NCBI RefSeq assembly: GCF_029382255.1
Contig: NZ_JARLLG010000004.1
Location: forward strand, 233,809 to 297,808
DNA: 64,000 nucleotides
Direction: 5' to 3'
Source of the DNA: Isoptericola croceus
GTDB lineage: Bacteria; Actinomycetota; Actinomycetes; Actinomycetales; Cellulomonadaceae
Part shown: in pieces, positions 15,664 to 25,128 of the stretch
Layout: every line of letters begins with the position of its first letter
How positions within the stretch are numbered: position 1 is the first letter of the stretch
Program-made: the position numbers and the translations under genes
Notes under the pieces: model-generated
Databases searched by the model: none
What the model saw: only the letters and a program-made list of their open reading frames with translations
Told to the model about the DNA's origin: nothing

Positions 15664-16383
15664 CTACGTGCGCGGCTCCCACCGGAACATCCTCGAGGCG
15701 ATCGCGACCGCCACGACGACCCAGGCGAGCGTCGGGACGAGCAGGAGGAGCGAGTCGGTCAGGGGAGCGCCGCCGTTCCACGCGTCGACGACGAGCTCGG
15801 TCGCCGCACCCCCGGGCAGGGCCCGCTTGAGCGGGGCCAGGCTCTCGGTGCCCGTGATCCCGACCCAGCTGGCCACGGCGATCACGCCGAGGCTGAGGGG
15901 CAGGGCCGTCACCTGAGCATGCTCGGGCGAGTTCGTCACCCCGGCCGTGGCGACGCCCAGGGCGAGCATCATGACGAACGTGGCCAGGATCGCCGGCACG
16001 AGCAGCACGGCGTCGGCAGGTCCGCCGCCGACGGCGGCGAAGACGCCGAGGATCAGCCCGACCTGGACCAGCGCGATCGCGCTGATCGGCAGGACGAGCC
16101 CGGCGAGGATGGTGGCGTCGCTCGCGGCCGTCGACCGGAGCCGCTTGAGGAAGAGGTTCTGGCGCCGGGCGGCCAGCGTGGTCACCGTCGTGGCGTAGAG
16201 GCTGAACGCGGCGATGGTGAACACGAGCACGGCGGCGACGTACCCGAGGCTGCCGATCGTGGCGAAGACGTCGCGGTAGCCGATGAAGAAGGCGGCAACT
16301 GCCACGGGCATGAGCAGGCTGGTGACGAGCACCGCCCGGTTGCGGAAGAGCTGGACCAGCTCACCCTGTGCGATGGGAAGCAT
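15664..16383 (-). CDS. ABC-2 type transporter permease
   Basis: 239 residues with about six hydrophobic segments (VLVTSLLMPVAVAAFFIG; LGYVAAVLVFTIAAFSLYA; ATILAGLVLPISAIALVQVG; AVLLVPAILATFVMMLALGV; LPLSLGVIAVASWVG; LLLLVPTLAWVVVAVAIA). This is the layout of ABC-2 exporters of the DrrB/YvfS kind. It follows the ATPase gene at 16405-17301 with a 21-bp gap, so the two form one exporter operon. The divergent two-component system at 17465 is the usual regulator of such antibiotic/lipid-stress exporters. Substrate unknown. Confidence 0.87.
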   Translation of the reverse strand: MLPIAQGELVQLFRNRAVLVTSLLMPVAVAAFFIGYRDVFATIGSLGYVAAVLVFTIAAFSLYATTVTTLAARRQNLFLKRLRSTAASDATILAGLVLPISAIALVQVGLILGVFAAVGGGPADAVLLVPAILATFVMMLALGVATAGVTNSPEHAQVTALPLSLGVIAVASWVGITGTESLAPLKRALPGGAATELVVDAWNGGAPLTDSLLLLVPTLAWVVVAVAIASRMFRWEPRT

Positions 16384-16404
16384 GACGATCTCCTGTCGGG
16401 GGTC

Positions 16405-17301
16405 TCAGGAAGTGATGGAGTCGGCGCCGATGGCGCGGAAGACGTCGTCCAGGCGGGTCGGCGCCGCGGACAGGCCGTCCAGCTCGATGCGGTGGGCGTC
16501 GGCCCAGTCGAGGAGCTGCTTGAGGTCCCGCTGGAGCTCGAACGTCTCGATCGCGTAGGAGCGGTCGGCCTGCGCGACGGAGCCCGTCGGGGGCGCAGGG
16601 GCGTCGGGCGGCAGCGAGAACTGGATCGCGGCCGGGAGCGCCCGGGTCAGCTCGCTCACCGTCCCCTGGCGGCGGAACGTGCCGCGGTGCATGAGCCCGA
16701 TGCGGTCGGCGCGCTGCTGCGCCTCCTCCAGGTAGTGGGTGGTCAGCACGACGGTCGTGCCCTCCTCGCGCAGCTGCTGCACGGTGGCCCACAGCGAGTC
16801 GCGGGACTGGATGTCCAGACCCGTCGTGGGCTCGTCGAGGAAGAGGAGCTCCGGGCTGCCGTAGACGGCGGTGGCGAAGTCGAGGCGACGCTTCTCGCCG
16901 CCGGAGAGCTGACCGACCCGTGTGTCGGCGTGGTGGGTGAGGTCGACCAGGCCCAGGACGCGCTCGACGGAGTCCTCGCGGCCCGTCAGGCGGCCGACGA
17001 GCCGTGTCGACTCCGCGACCGTGAGGTCGGCGGAGAACCCGCTCTCCTGCAGCATGATCCCGACCCGTGGGCGGACCGCCGAGCGGTCCCGGGGGCTTGA
17101 CCCCAGCACACGCACGGTGCCCGAGGTGGCCTCGCGGTGTCCCTCGACGACCTCCAGCGTCGACGTCTTGCCGGCGCCGTTGGTCCCCAGGAGCGCGTAG
17201 AGCTCACCCTGCTCGACCTGGAACGACAGGTCCTTCACGGCGCGGAAGTCGCCGTACGTGACGTCGAGGCCGTCGACGTCGATCACAGTGTTCGTTGACA
17301 T
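16405..17301 (-). CDS. ABC transporter ATP-binding protein (DrrA-like exporter)
   Basis: 298 residues. Walker A GTNGAGKTS (39-47), signature LSGGEKRRLDFA, Walker B LLFLDEPTTGLD, and H-loop VVLTTHYLEEA. A C-terminal extension of ~80 residues after the nucleotide-binding domain resembles the regulatory tail of DrrA-like exporters. ATG 17301 is preceded by AGGAG at 11 nt. It drives the permease encoded next to it (15664-16383) and lies divergent from the histidine kinase/response regulator pair. Confidence 0.9.
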   Translation of the reverse strand: MSTNTVIDVDGLDVTYGDFRAVKDLSFQVEQGELYALLGTNGAGKTSTLEVVEGHREATSGTVRVLGSSPRDRSAVRPRVGIMLQESGFSADLTVAESTRLVGRLTGREDSVERVLGLVDLTHHADTRVGQLSGGEKRRLDFATAVYGSPELLFLDEPTTGLDIQSRDSLWATVQQLREEGTTVVLTTHYLEEAQQRADRIGLMHRGTFRRQGTVSELTRALPAAIQFSLPPDAPAPPTGSVAQADRSYAIETFELQRDLKQLLDWADAHRIELDGLSAAPTRLDDVFRAIGADSITS

Positions 17302-17464
17302 GGCTACATCACACTCCTGGCGCCCGGTCCTGCCCAGTGCCGCGGTGTCAGGCCTGCGCATGACGCGCCGCAGCGGACCGGTATGACACGGCGTCACTAG
17401 CAGCGGTCGCGCGCGGCAGCGGATACTGGCGGACGACGATCCCCGAGCCTGTGAGCCGCTGACC

Positions 17465-18655
17465 ATGGAAGACCGCACCTCTGCTCCGCGGGACGTCGTG
17501 CTGCCCTGGAAGCCGACGGCGGCGTCACGGTCGTCCCGGCGGCGGTTCCGCCGCCTCAACCTCACGGTGATGCTGCCGCTGTTCGCCGTCGTCGGGGTCC
17601 TGCTCGTGGCGCGCCAGGCGCAGACCTGGCTCCAGGTGCTCGTGCTGGGGCTCGGCCTGCTGGCCGCCCTGGTCGCTTTCGAGCGATGGACGATCGGCGA
17701 CCTCGCCCGGGTGGCGACCCCGTGCCTGCTCGTCGCGGCGGCGATGTGGCCGTACGGCGTGCTCGTGGTCGGCGGGCCCGTCCAGGCGTCCTACTACTCG
17801 CTCCTGATCGTCGGGAGCCTCGTGGTCCCGGAGCTGCCACGCCACCGGGCCGTGGCCGCGGTCGGGGTGGCGGCGTACATCGCCTCGATCGGCGCCTGGG
17901 GGGTGGCCGCCGACGGACCGTTCACGTCGAGCAACCTGATCTCCTACGTCATCGTCCCCACCGGCATCACGGTCGTCGTGATCTGCCTCCGGTTCCCCAA
18001 CAAGGGCTTCTACGACGTGATGACCGAGCTCGAGGAAGCGCGGGAACGCGAGGCGGAGCTCGCCGTCGTGCGTGAACGGGTCCGCTTCGCGAGCGACCTG
18101 CACGACATCCAGGGACACACCCTGCACGTCGTGAAGCTCAAGATCGCGCTGGCCCAGAAGCTCCTGCGATCCGACCCGGAGCGCGCGGAGCAGGAGCTGC
18201 GGGAGACGTACGACCTGGTCGGCGACACCATCGCGCAGGCGAAGGAGCTCGCCTACGGGCGGCGGCGGCCGAACCTGTCCACCGAGCTGGAGAACGCGCG
18301 GAACCTGCTCGAGGCCGCAGGCATCCACGTGCGCGTCGACCGCCCGCCGGGCGTCCGCCCCCGGCCGGGCGACCTCCTGGCCCAGGTGCTGCGGGAGACC
18401 ACCACCAACGTGCTGCGCCACTCGAACGCGACGCTGGTGCACGTCGCCGTCACGGACCACGGCATCACGATCGTCAACGACGGGGTCGCGGCGCACGAAC
18501 CACCGTCCCTGCGTGGTCTGGCGCTGCTTGCGCGCCGGGTCGCGGACAGCGGCGGCGTGCTGACCGCCGACCGTGCCGACGGGCGGTTCCGCACGGCGGC
18601 CGAGTTCCCCGCCGCGCGCGCAGGTGCCGACGAGCGGCCCGAGGAGGACGCGTGA
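17465..18655 (+). CDS. Sensor histidine kinase, HisKA_3 (DesK/NarX) type
   Basis: 396 residues. Five to six N-terminal membrane helices (~33-175) with little outside sequence suggest sensing within the membrane, as in DesK. The phospho-acceptor is H213 in SDLHDIQGHTLHVVKLKIAL, followed by a coiled dimerisation region and a short ATPase domain with RETTTNVLRHSNAT (N-box). Its stop overlaps the start of the response regulator (GTGA). Being divergent from an ABC exporter, it probably responds to a membrane-active compound or lipid state. Confidence 0.88.
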   Translation: MEDRTSAPRDVVLPWKPTAASRSSRRRFRRLNLTVMLPLFAVVGVLLVARQAQTWLQVLVLGLGLLAALVAFERWTIGDLARVATPCLLVAAAMWPYGVLVVGGPVQASYYSLLIVGSLVVPELPRHRAVAAVGVAAYIASIGAWGVAADGPFTSSNLISYVIVPTGITVVVICLRFPNKGFYDVMTELEEAREREAELAVVRERVRFASDLHDIQGHTLHVVKLKIALAQKLLRSDPERAEQELRETYDLVGDTIAQAKELAYGRRRPNLSTELENARNLLEAAGIHVRVDRPPGVRPRPGDLLAQVLRETTTNVLRHSNATLVHVAVTDHGITIVNDGVAAHEPPSLRGLALLARRVADSGGVLTADRADGRFRTAAEFPAARAGADERPEEDA

Positions 18656-19257
18656 CGACCACCGTGGTGCTGGCCGACGACGAGGTCCTGCTGCGCAGGG
18701 CGCTCGCGGCGCTCCTCCCGCTCGAGGGCGACATCGCCGTCCTGGCGGAGGCGGGAGACGGCGAGGAGGCGGTCGCCGCGACGGTCGCCCACCGGCCGGA
18801 CGTGCTGGTCGTCGACCTCGAGATGCCCGGGGTGGACGGTCTGGGGGCCGTCACCGAGATCCGCCGGGTCCTGCCCGACCAGGTGGTCCTCATGCTCACC
18901 CGCCACGCCCGGCCGGGGGTGCTGCGCCAGGCCCTGCGGCTCGGCGTGCAGGGTTTCGTCAGCAAGTCCGCCGACCCGTCCCACATCGCCTCGGTCGTCG
19001 AGGCGCTGCACGGCGGTGGGCGCTGGATCGACCAGGACGTCTCCGCCGCCGCGCTCATCGACGACGTCCCGCTGACCGACCGGGAGCTTGACGTGCTCCG
19101 GGTGACACGCGACGGGTACTCGGTCGCGGAGATCGCGGCCCGGCTGCACCTCGCCCCGGGCACGGTGCGCAACTACCTGTCCAGCGCGATGCAGAAGACG
19201 CAGACCCGCACCCGGCACGAGGCTGCCCGCTATGCGCGCGAGCACGACTGGCTGTGA
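18652..19257 (+). CDS. Response regulator, NarL/FixJ family
   Basis: 201 residues. The receiver domain has the acidic pair D9-D10 and phospho-acceptor D55 (VLVVDLEMPGVDGL), followed by a conserved Lys in GFVSKSAD. The C-terminal LuxR helix-turn-helix (residues ~140-200) contains LTDRELDVLRVTRDGYSVAE and LHLAPGTVRNYLSSAM. The GTG start overlaps the kinase stop, so the pair is translationally coupled. Its likely targets are the divergent exporter genes and its own operon. Confidence 0.9.
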   Translation: MTTTVVLADDEVLLRRALAALLPLEGDIAVLAEAGDGEEAVAATVAHRPDVLVVDLEMPGVDGLGAVTEIRRVLPDQVVLMLTRHARPGVLRQALRLGVQGFVSKSADPSHIASVVEALHGGGRWIDQDVSAAALIDDVPLTDRELDVLRVTRDGYSVAEIAARLHLAPGTVRNYLSSAMQKTQTRTRHEAARYAREHDWL

Positions 19258-19311
19258 CGGGACGGCACCGGTGGTCGTGAGGTGCGCACCGGCACGACGA
19301 GAGGAAGAACG

Positions 19312-20007
19312 ATGACCGAGGTTCCTGGTCCCGCGGCGGCACCGACGGTGGCGGAGGACCTCCTCCTGCTGCTGTTCCAGCCGCGGTCCGGCACGATCGC
19401 CGGCGAGGACACGTTGTCCTCCGTCCTCGCCGGTGGTGTGCTCGCGGACCTCGCCCTCGGTGATCACGTGCGGACCACGCGGTCGCCCGGGGGAAACGTC
19501 CGGGTGGAGGCGGTCGAGGAGCGGCCGCCGTCGGACGCTCTCCTGCGTCCGGGGTGGGACTACGTCGCCGAGAAGCCGCGGTCTGTCCAGAGCGTGCTCG
19601 CGGCGATCGGGCCGTCGTTGCGCGAGCCGCTGCTCGAGGCCGTCGTCGCACGCGGGGACGTCCGGCGCGAGAGGCGCAAGGTGCTCGGGCTCTTCGGCAC
19701 GACCGCCCTCGTGGACGGCGGCACGCCGCGCCGTGCGGAGCTCGTCGCGAGCGTGCGCGCGGTGCTCGTCGACGGGGAGGAGCCGACGGCCCGGGTGGCG
19801 GCGCTCGCGGGTCTGCTGGCGGGCAGCGGCACGCTTCCCCGGCTCGACCGGGAGATCCCGTGGACCACGCCGGTGATCAAGCGTGCGCAGAAGCTCGAAC
19901 GCGGCAGCTGGGGCGCCCAGGCCGCCGGCGCGGCGGTGGCCCGCACCGTCACGGCCACCGTCGTCAACAGCACGACGCACGCCCTGGCCGCGTGGTCGCG
20001 GTCCTGA
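19312..20007 (+). CDS. GPP34-family (Golgi phosphoprotein 3-like) protein
   Basis: 231 residues. TVAEDLLLLLFQPRSGTI and LAGGVLADLALGDHV are the opening blocks of GPP34 proteins; DYVAEKPRSVQSVL and RRERRKVLGLFGTTAL follow. The family binds phosphatidylinositol phosphates in eukaryotes; bacterial members are common in Actinobacteria, with roles still unclear. The start at 19312 follows GAGGAAGAACG. It may be read through from the two-component genes (54-bp gap) and ends before a strong terminator. Confidence 0.85.
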   Translation: MTEVPGPAAAPTVAEDLLLLLFQPRSGTIAGEDTLSSVLAGGVLADLALGDHVRTTRSPGGNVRVEAVEERPPSDALLRPGWDYVAEKPRSVQSVLAAIGPSLREPLLEAVVARGDVRRERRKVLGLFGTTALVDGGTPRRAELVASVRAVLVDGEEPTARVAALAGLLAGSGTLPRLDREIPWTTPVIKRAQKLERGSWGAQAAGAAVARTVTATVVNSTTHALAAWSRS

Positions 20008-20047
20008 GCCCGTCGGTCGGTGGAAGGGGTGATCCACACGCTGAGAC

Positions 20048-20086
20048 GACGGCGGCCCCACCCTGTCGCAGGGTGGGGCCGCCGTC
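20048..20086. terminator. Strong bidirectional hairpin between gpp34 and ppa
   Basis: A perfect 18-bp stem (GACGGCGGCCCCACCCTG and its complement) with a 3-nt TCG loop lies between the converging genes gpp34 and ppa. It lacks a T-run, as is usual at this GC content. Confidence 0.8.
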
Positions 20087-20094
20087 GGGAAGCG

Positions 20095-20589
20095 TCAGTG
20101 GCTGTAGCCGGAGTCCTTGGCCCGCTGGAACGAGCGCTCGATCTCCGCCTCGGCTTCGTCACGGCCGACCCAGTGCGCACCCTCGACGGACTTGCCGGGC
20201 TCCAGGTCCTTGTAGACCTCGAAGAAGTGCTGGATCTCCAGGCGGTGGAAGTCCGAGACGTCGTCGATGTCCTGGCGCCACGCCGCACGCTGGTCGCCGA
20301 GGGGCACGCACAGCACCTTGTCGTCGCCGCCGGCCTCGTCGCGCATGCGGAACATGCCCAGTGCGCGGCACTTGATGAGGCAGCCGGGGAAGGTGGGCTC
20401 CTCCAGCAGGACGAGAGCGTCCAGCGGGTCGCCGTCCTCACCGAGCGTGCCCTCGATGAACCCGTAGTCGTCCGGGTAGCGGGTCGAGGTGAAGAGCATG
20501 CGGTCGAGGCGGATCCGACCTGACTCGTGATCGACCTCGTACTTGTTCCGCTGACCCTTCGGGATCTCGATCGTGACGTCGAACTCCAC
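20095..20589 (-). CDS. ppa: Inorganic pyrophosphatase (family I)
   Basis: 164 residues, cytoplasmic hydrolysis of pyrophosphate to drive biosynthesis. It shows [43 protein letters not shown] (metal-binding aspartates), DDKVLCVPL and [12 protein letters not shown], all standard family I features. GTG 20589 is chosen (GGAGG with 5-nt spacing); the long open frame upstream is antisense to dacB's leader. It is divergent from dacB, the same arrangement as in mycobacteria. Confidence 0.95.
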   Translation of the reverse strand: MEFDVTIEIPKGQRNKYEVDHESGRIRLDRMLFTSTRYPDDYGFIEGTLGEDGDPLDALVLLEEPTFPGCLIKCRALGMFRMRDEAGGDDKVLCVPLGDQRAAWRQDIDDVSDFHRLEIQHFFEVYKDLEPGKSVEGAHWVGRDEAEAEIERSFQRAKDSGYSH

Positions 20590-20745
20590 TGTTCCTCCAG
20601 TCTCGGGGCGTGCGCGCCCCCCCAGTGTGCCACGCGGCTGCTGCGCGAACGCCGTGGCGACGTGCCGCTCACAGGCGAGTTCGTGCGAGAATATCCCGCG
20701 ACGGAGCCTGCTTGTGACCAGGTTCACGAGGACGGGGAGGACCGC

Positions 20746-22152
20746 ATGGGGTGGCGGCTGAGGGTCGGCGCCACCGTCACGACGGTCGTCGTCCTCTTCG
20801 GGGGCTACCTGGTGGCCGACGCCTACGACGTCGTGCCCGGCATGGTGACGCTCGAGCCGGCACCCGAGCCTGCCGCACCCTTCCCCACCGCCCCCGGCGC
20901 GACCACCGGTCCGAGCCCCGCCGTCGCCGTCCCCGCCCTGCCGGACGCGGCACCCGTCCCGGACGCCACCGAGCTGGGTGACCTCGTGGACGATCTCGCC
21001 GACGACGACCGCCTGGGCAAGCGCACCGGCGTGATGGTGGTCGACGCCGTCACGGGCGAGACGCTCGGGGCCTCCGGCCAGGACCGGCTCCTGGTCCCGG
21101 CGTCCGCGCAGAAGATCCTCACCGGCGTCGCGGCCTACGCCGGTCCCGGGGGCGACACCCGGCTCGTCACCCGGGTGATGCTGCACGGGGACAACCGGCT
21201 CGTGCTCGTCGGTGGCGGCGACATGATGCTCGCAGCCGACGACGGTGACCCGGGCGCGATCAACGGGCATGCCGGGCTGGGGGACCTCGCGGACCAGGTG
21301 GTCGCGCAGATCGGCCTCTCCGGCACCCGCTCGGTGACGCTCACCGTCGACGACACCCTGTTCACCGGGCCCGCTGTCGCGTCGTCCGTCCGTGCCAACG
21401 ACGCCGCTGACGGGTATATCGCGCCCGTGGCCGCGCTCGCCGTCGACGTCGCCCGGCTCACCGACGACAAGTACGCCCGCCGCGAGGAGGACCCGGCGCT
21501 CGCCGCAGCCGAGACGTTCGCCGAGGCCTTGGCAGACCGGGGTATCGACGTGTCGGGCCAGATCGCCCGGCAGGCGGCACCGTCCTCCGCGCGGGAGATC
21601 GGGCGCGTGGAGTCCGCGCCGCTCGGCGACATCGTCGGGTATCTGCTCGAGGAGTCGGACAACACGATCACCGAGGTGGTGGGCCGGCTGGTCGCCATCG
21701 ACGCCGGGCTGCCAGGCTCCGGCGACGCAGCGGTCAGCGAGGTGATGGCCACCGTCGAAGCCCTGGGGGTCGACCTGTCGGGCGCCGAGCTCGCCGACCT
21801 GTCCGGGCTGGGCACGGGGTCGGTCATGAGCGCCCGACAGCTGGTCGACACGCTCGTCGCGGCCGCCGCGGAACCGGACCTGCGCGAGTCGGTGACCGGG
21901 CTGCCCGTCGCCGGGCTGCAGGGGACCCTCGCGGACCGGTTCGGGGGGGACAACCCGGGCCGTGGCTATGCGGAGGCGAAGACGGGCAGCCTGCCCGACG
22001 TCCGCTCGCTCGCGGGCACCGTGGTCACGGCGGACGACCGCCTGCTGGTCTTCGCCCTAATCGCCGACCGCATCCCCGAGGGCGGCTCCTACGGGGCCAA
22101 CCTGATCTTCGACCGCTTCGTCGGCGACCTCGCCACCTGCGGCTGCCCCTAA
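20746..22152 (+). CDS. dacB: D-alanyl-D-alanine carboxypeptidase/endopeptidase (PBP4 family)
   Basis: 468 residues. An N-terminal membrane anchor ([20 protein letters not shown]) is followed by a Pro/Ala-rich stretch to ~75. The serine peptidase domain has the active SxxK (S120-A-Q-K123), SxN (S304-D-N306) and KTG (K412-T-G414) motifs. It trims or cuts peptidoglycan peptides outside the membrane. ATG 20746 follows GGGGAGG. It heads the + strand housekeeping series dacB, Zn-metalloprotease, tilS, hpt. Confidence 0.93.
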   Translation: MGWRLRVGATVTTVVVLFGGYLVADAYDVVPGMVTLEPAPEPAAPFPTAPGATTGPSPAVAVPALPDAAPVPDATELGDLVDDLADDDRLGKRTGVMVVDAVTGETLGASGQDRLLVPASAQKILTGVAAYAGPGGDTRLVTRVMLHGDNRLVLVGGGDMMLAADDGDPGAINGHAGLGDLADQVVAQIGLSGTRSVTLTVDDTLFTGPAVASSVRANDAADGYIAPVAALAVDVARLTDDKYARREEDPALAAAETFAEALADRGIDVSGQIARQAAPSSAREIGRVESAPLGDIVGYLLEESDNTITEVVGRLVAIDAGLPGSGDAAVSEVMATVEALGVDLSGAELADLSGLGTGSVMSARQLVDTLVAAAAEPDLRESVTGLPVAGLQGTLADRFGGDNPGRGYAEAKTGSLPDVRSLAGTVVTADDRLLVFALIADRIPEGGSYGANLIFDRFVGDLATCGCP

Positions 22153-22232
22153 CCGGAGCACCGCCGAGCAGGAGGTTGCGCCCGCATTCCTCTGCCATAG
22201 CGGGACCAGGTTCCTGCTCGGCACCGTGCGGT

Positions 22233-22238
22233 TACGGT
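22233..22238 (+). promoter_or_regulatory. -10 element of a leaderless promoter
   Basis: TACGGT ends 6 nt before GTG 22245; transcription of the metalloprotease-tilS pair probably starts at the start codon. Confidence 0.45.
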
Positions 22239-22244
22239 GGACCC

Positions 22245-23375
22245 GTGACCGCACCGAGCACGGCCCTCATCGACTGGACGGCAGCCGCACAGATCGCCCG
22301 CCGGGTCGCGCCTCCCGGGCCGGTCGCCTCCCGCGGCGAGCTCGACGACCTGGTCGGCGGGCTGCGCACGGCCGCCTACGACGCCGTACCCCACGTCCTG
22401 CGCGTCACCCGGATGCGTCCCGTGGGCGCCGGTGCCGTCGAGCGCGACCGTCACCCGGACGGCCGGTTGCGCCGTGTGCGGGTCCCGCGCCCGGACCTGG
22501 GGGACGTCCGGGTCGTCGACCGTGCGACCTGGGCGCTCGCCAACACCCGGTCGATGTCCGCGATGACCGAGCCGGCCCTCACCCTGCTCGGGTCCGAGGC
22601 CCGGTCGGCCGGGTCCGGTGCTGCCCGGCTGGCCGGGGCCGTGGAGGTCGGTGGCCTTCTCGCCCTGCTCTCGTCCAAGGTGCTCGGTCAGTTCGACCCC
22701 TACGGCGAGGGGCGGCCCGCCCTGCTGCTCGTGGCGCCCAACGTGCTCGCCGCCGAGCGGGCGTTGCGCCTCGACCGCCGGGACTTCCACCTGTGGGTGT
22801 GCCTGCACGAGCAGACGCACGCGCTGCAGTTCGCCACCGCCCCGTGGCTCGCGGACCACCTCGCCGGCCGCCTGGCCGCGCTCCTGCAGGACGTCACCGC
22901 CACCTCGCTGGACCTGACCCGTGCCCCGTGGCGCGACAAGGCCGCGCTTGTCGGTCGCACCGTCCTCGACGCCGTCCGTGGCGAGCTCACCACCCCGCTG
23001 GACCAGGTGCTGGGTGCCGAGCAGAAGCGCGTGCTCGCCGAGATCACCGCCGTGATGGCGCTCCTGGAGGGCCACGCCGACGTGATGATGGACGCCGTCG
23101 GCCGCCGGGTCGTGCCCAGCGTCCGCACGATCCGTGCCCGGTTCGAGAAGCGGCGCGACGGCGAGGGCGCCCCCCGGTTCGACGCCGTGCTGCGGCGCCT
23201 GCTCGGCATGGACGCCAAGCTGGCCCAGTACCGTGACGGCGCGCGGTTCGTGCGGGCCGTGGAGGAGCAGGTCGGTCGCGACGGGCTGAACGCCGTGTGG
23301 GCCGCCCCCGAGAACCTGCCGTCCGCGCGGGAGATCCACGACCCGCGCGCCTGGGTGCGCCGGGTCCACTCCTAG
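22245..23375 (+). CDS. Zinc-dependent metalloprotease-like protein (DUF2342 family)
   Basis: 376 residues. The zincin signature is HEQTH (H188, E189, H192) in LWVCLHEQTHALQFATAPWL, and GHADVMMDAVGRRVVP holds the further conserved acidic/His region. The family is often labelled as associated with F420 synthesis, based on context rather than a known reaction; the window does contain cofC/cofD but far away. The GTG at 22245 has a leaderless promoter. It is followed 6 bp later by tilS, the conserved order in Actinobacteria. Confidence 0.85.
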   Translation: MTAPSTALIDWTAAAQIARRVAPPGPVASRGELDDLVGGLRTAAYDAVPHVLRVTRMRPVGAGAVERDRHPDGRLRRVRVPRPDLGDVRVVDRATWALANTRSMSAMTEPALTLLGSEARSAGSGAARLAGAVEVGGLLALLSSKVLGQFDPYGEGRPALLLVAPNVLAAERALRLDRRDFHLWVCLHEQTHALQFATAPWLADHLAGRLAALLQDVTATSLDLTRAPWRDKAALVGRTVLDAVRGELTTPLDQVLGAEQKRVLAEITAVMALLEGHADVMMDAVGRRVVPSVRTIRARFEKRRDGEGAPRFDAVLRRLLGMDAKLAQYRDGARFVRAVEEQVGRDGLNAVWAAPENLPSAREIHDPRAWVRRVHS

Positions 23376-23381
23376 GGACCC

Positions 23382-24455
23382 GTGCCTTCCGTCGACCCGG
23401 CGCTCGCCGCCGCCCGCACCGCCGTCCGTGCCGAGCTCGCCGACCTCCCTGCCGGGTCCCTGGTCCTCGTCGCCTGCTCGGGCGGGCCGGACTCCCTCGC
23501 GCTCGCGGCGACCGTCGCCACGGAGGCGCAGCGCGTCGGCCGTTCCGTCCGGTCCCCGGGGTACGCCGTGCGGGCAGGTGCCGTCGTCGTCGACCATGCG
23601 TTGCAGCCCGGGTCCGACGGCGTCGCGGAGGTCGCCGCGCAGCAGTGCCGGGAGCTGGGCCTCGACCCGGTCGTCGTGCACCGCGTCGCGGTGACGCGGG
23701 GGCCCGGGCCGGAGGCCGCCGCCCGGGAGGCGCGGTACCGGGCGTTCGACGAGGTCGCGGCAGCGACGGGTGCGGTCGCGGTCCTGCTGGGACACACCCT
23801 CGACGACCAGGCCGAGCAGGTCCTGCTCGGCCTGGCCCGGGGGAGCGGGGCCCGGTCGCTGGCGGGCATGCCACCGCGCCGCGACCGCTACCGACGACCG
23901 TTCCTCGGGCTCCGGCGCGCTCAGACGGAGCGGGTGTGCGCCGTCGTCGGCAGGGAGCCGTGGCATGACCCGACGAACGACGGGTCCACCACCGCGGCGC
24001 CTCTGCGCTCACGGGTACGGGACCGGCTGCTACCCACGCTCGAGAGCGTGCTCGGTCCCGGTGCGGTGGAGGCGCTGGCGCGCAGCGCGGTCCAGCTGCG
24101 CGACGACGCGGACCTGCTCGACACCCTCGCCACCGACCTCCTCGCCGACGCGCGCGCCGCCGAGGCGAGCGGCGAGGGCGCCTCGGGGGCCGCCGTCGTG
24201 CTCGACGTCACACCGCTCGCCGATGCGCCCGCCGCGCTGCGCCGCCGCGCGCTCCGCGCCGCCGTCCTGGAGGCCGGATGTCCTGCGGGGACGACGACGG
24301 CGCGGCACGTCGAGGCGCTCGACGCCCTGGTCACGCGGTGGCGCGGTCAGGGTGAGGTGCACCTGCCTGGTGGCGCACGGGCCACGCGCGCGTGTGGCAG
24401 GCTGGTCCTGCGCTCGGGCACGGTTCCCGGCGCGGAACCCCACCCCGCACCATGA
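23382..24455 (+). CDS. tilS: tRNA(Ile)-lysidine synthase
   Basis: 357 residues. It converts C34 of the CAU-anticodon tRNA-Ile to lysidine, using ATP and lysine. The PP-loop SGGPDS (33-38) lies in [16 protein letters not shown]; further blocks are [43 protein letters not shown] and [11 protein letters not shown] 23382 begins 7 bp after the previous stop. The C-terminal substrate domain ([15 protein letters not shown] onward) is present but short, as in other actinobacterial forms. An essential gene. Confidence 0.93.
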   Translation: MPSVDPALAAARTAVRAELADLPAGSLVLVACSGGPDSLALAATVATEAQRVGRSVRSPGYAVRAGAVVVDHALQPGSDGVAEVAAQQCRELGLDPVVVHRVAVTRGPGPEAAAREARYRAFDEVAAATGAVAVLLGHTLDDQAEQVLLGLARGSGARSLAGMPPRRDRYRRPFLGLRRAQTERVCAVVGREPWHDPTNDGSTTAAPLRSRVRDRLLPTLESVLGPGAVEALARSAVQLRDDADLLDTLATDLLADARAAEASGEGASGAAVVLDVTPLADAPAALRRRALRAAVLEAGCPAGTTTARHVEALDALVTRWRGQGEVHLPGGARATRACGRLVLRSGTVPGAEPHPAP

Positions 24456-24465
24456 GGAGTAGCCC

Positions 24466-25017
24466 GTGGACCAGTCGGACGTCGCCGGCGACCTCGCCGA
24501 GATCCTGCTCACCGAGGAACAGATCGGGTCGCGGCTCGACGAGATGGCCGCCCAGATCGATGCGGACTACGCGGGCAAGGACCTGCTGGTGGTCGGCGTC
24601 CTCAAGGGCGCCGTGATGGTCATGGCCGACCTCTCGCGGCGCCTGCACCACCCGATCGAGATGGACTGGATGGCGGTCTCGTCCTACGGCTCCGGCACCA
24701 AGTCCTCCGGAGTGGTGCGGATCCTCAAGGACCTCGACACCGACCTGTCGGGGCGCAACGTGCTCATCGCCGAGGACATCATCGACTCCGGCCTGACGCT
24801 CTCGTGGCTCGTGCAGAACCTGCGCTCGCGCGGCCCGGCGTCGGTCGAGGTCGCGACGATGCTCCGCAAGCCGGACGCCGCCAAGGTGGAGGTCGACGTG
24901 CGCTACGTCGGCTTCGACATCCCGAACGAGTTCGTGGTGGGCTACGGCCTCGATCACGCCGAGAAGTACCGCAACCTGCCGTTCATCGGGACGCTCGCGC
25001 CGCACGTCTACTCCTGA
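24466..25017 (+). CDS. hpt: Hypoxanthine phosphoribosyltransferase
   Basis: 183 residues, purine salvage: hypoxanthine/guanine plus PRPP to IMP/GMP. The PRPP-binding loop EDIIDSGLT (~103-111) follows [35 protein letters not shown] (flexible loop) and [17 protein letters not shown] complete the family signature. GTG 24466 follows GAGGAGTAGCCC. The tilS-hpt-ftsH order is conserved well beyond Actinobacteria. Confidence 0.95.
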   Translation: MDQSDVAGDLAEILLTEEQIGSRLDEMAAQIDADYAGKDLLVVGVLKGAVMVMADLSRRLHHPIEMDWMAVSSYGSGTKSSGVVRILKDLDTDLSGRNVLIAEDIIDSGLTLSWLVQNLRSRGPASVEVATMLRKPDAAKVEVDVRYVGFDIPNEFVVGYGLDHAEKYRNLPFIGTLAPHVYS

Positions 25018-25128
25018 CGTGCGCTGAGCCCTGCGCGAACACGGCGGAGAACTCTCAGGACCGCCGTATATTTTCGCCTATCGAACCATCGCCCGGACGA
25101 AGGGAAGCGGGGCAGCGCCCCGTCACGG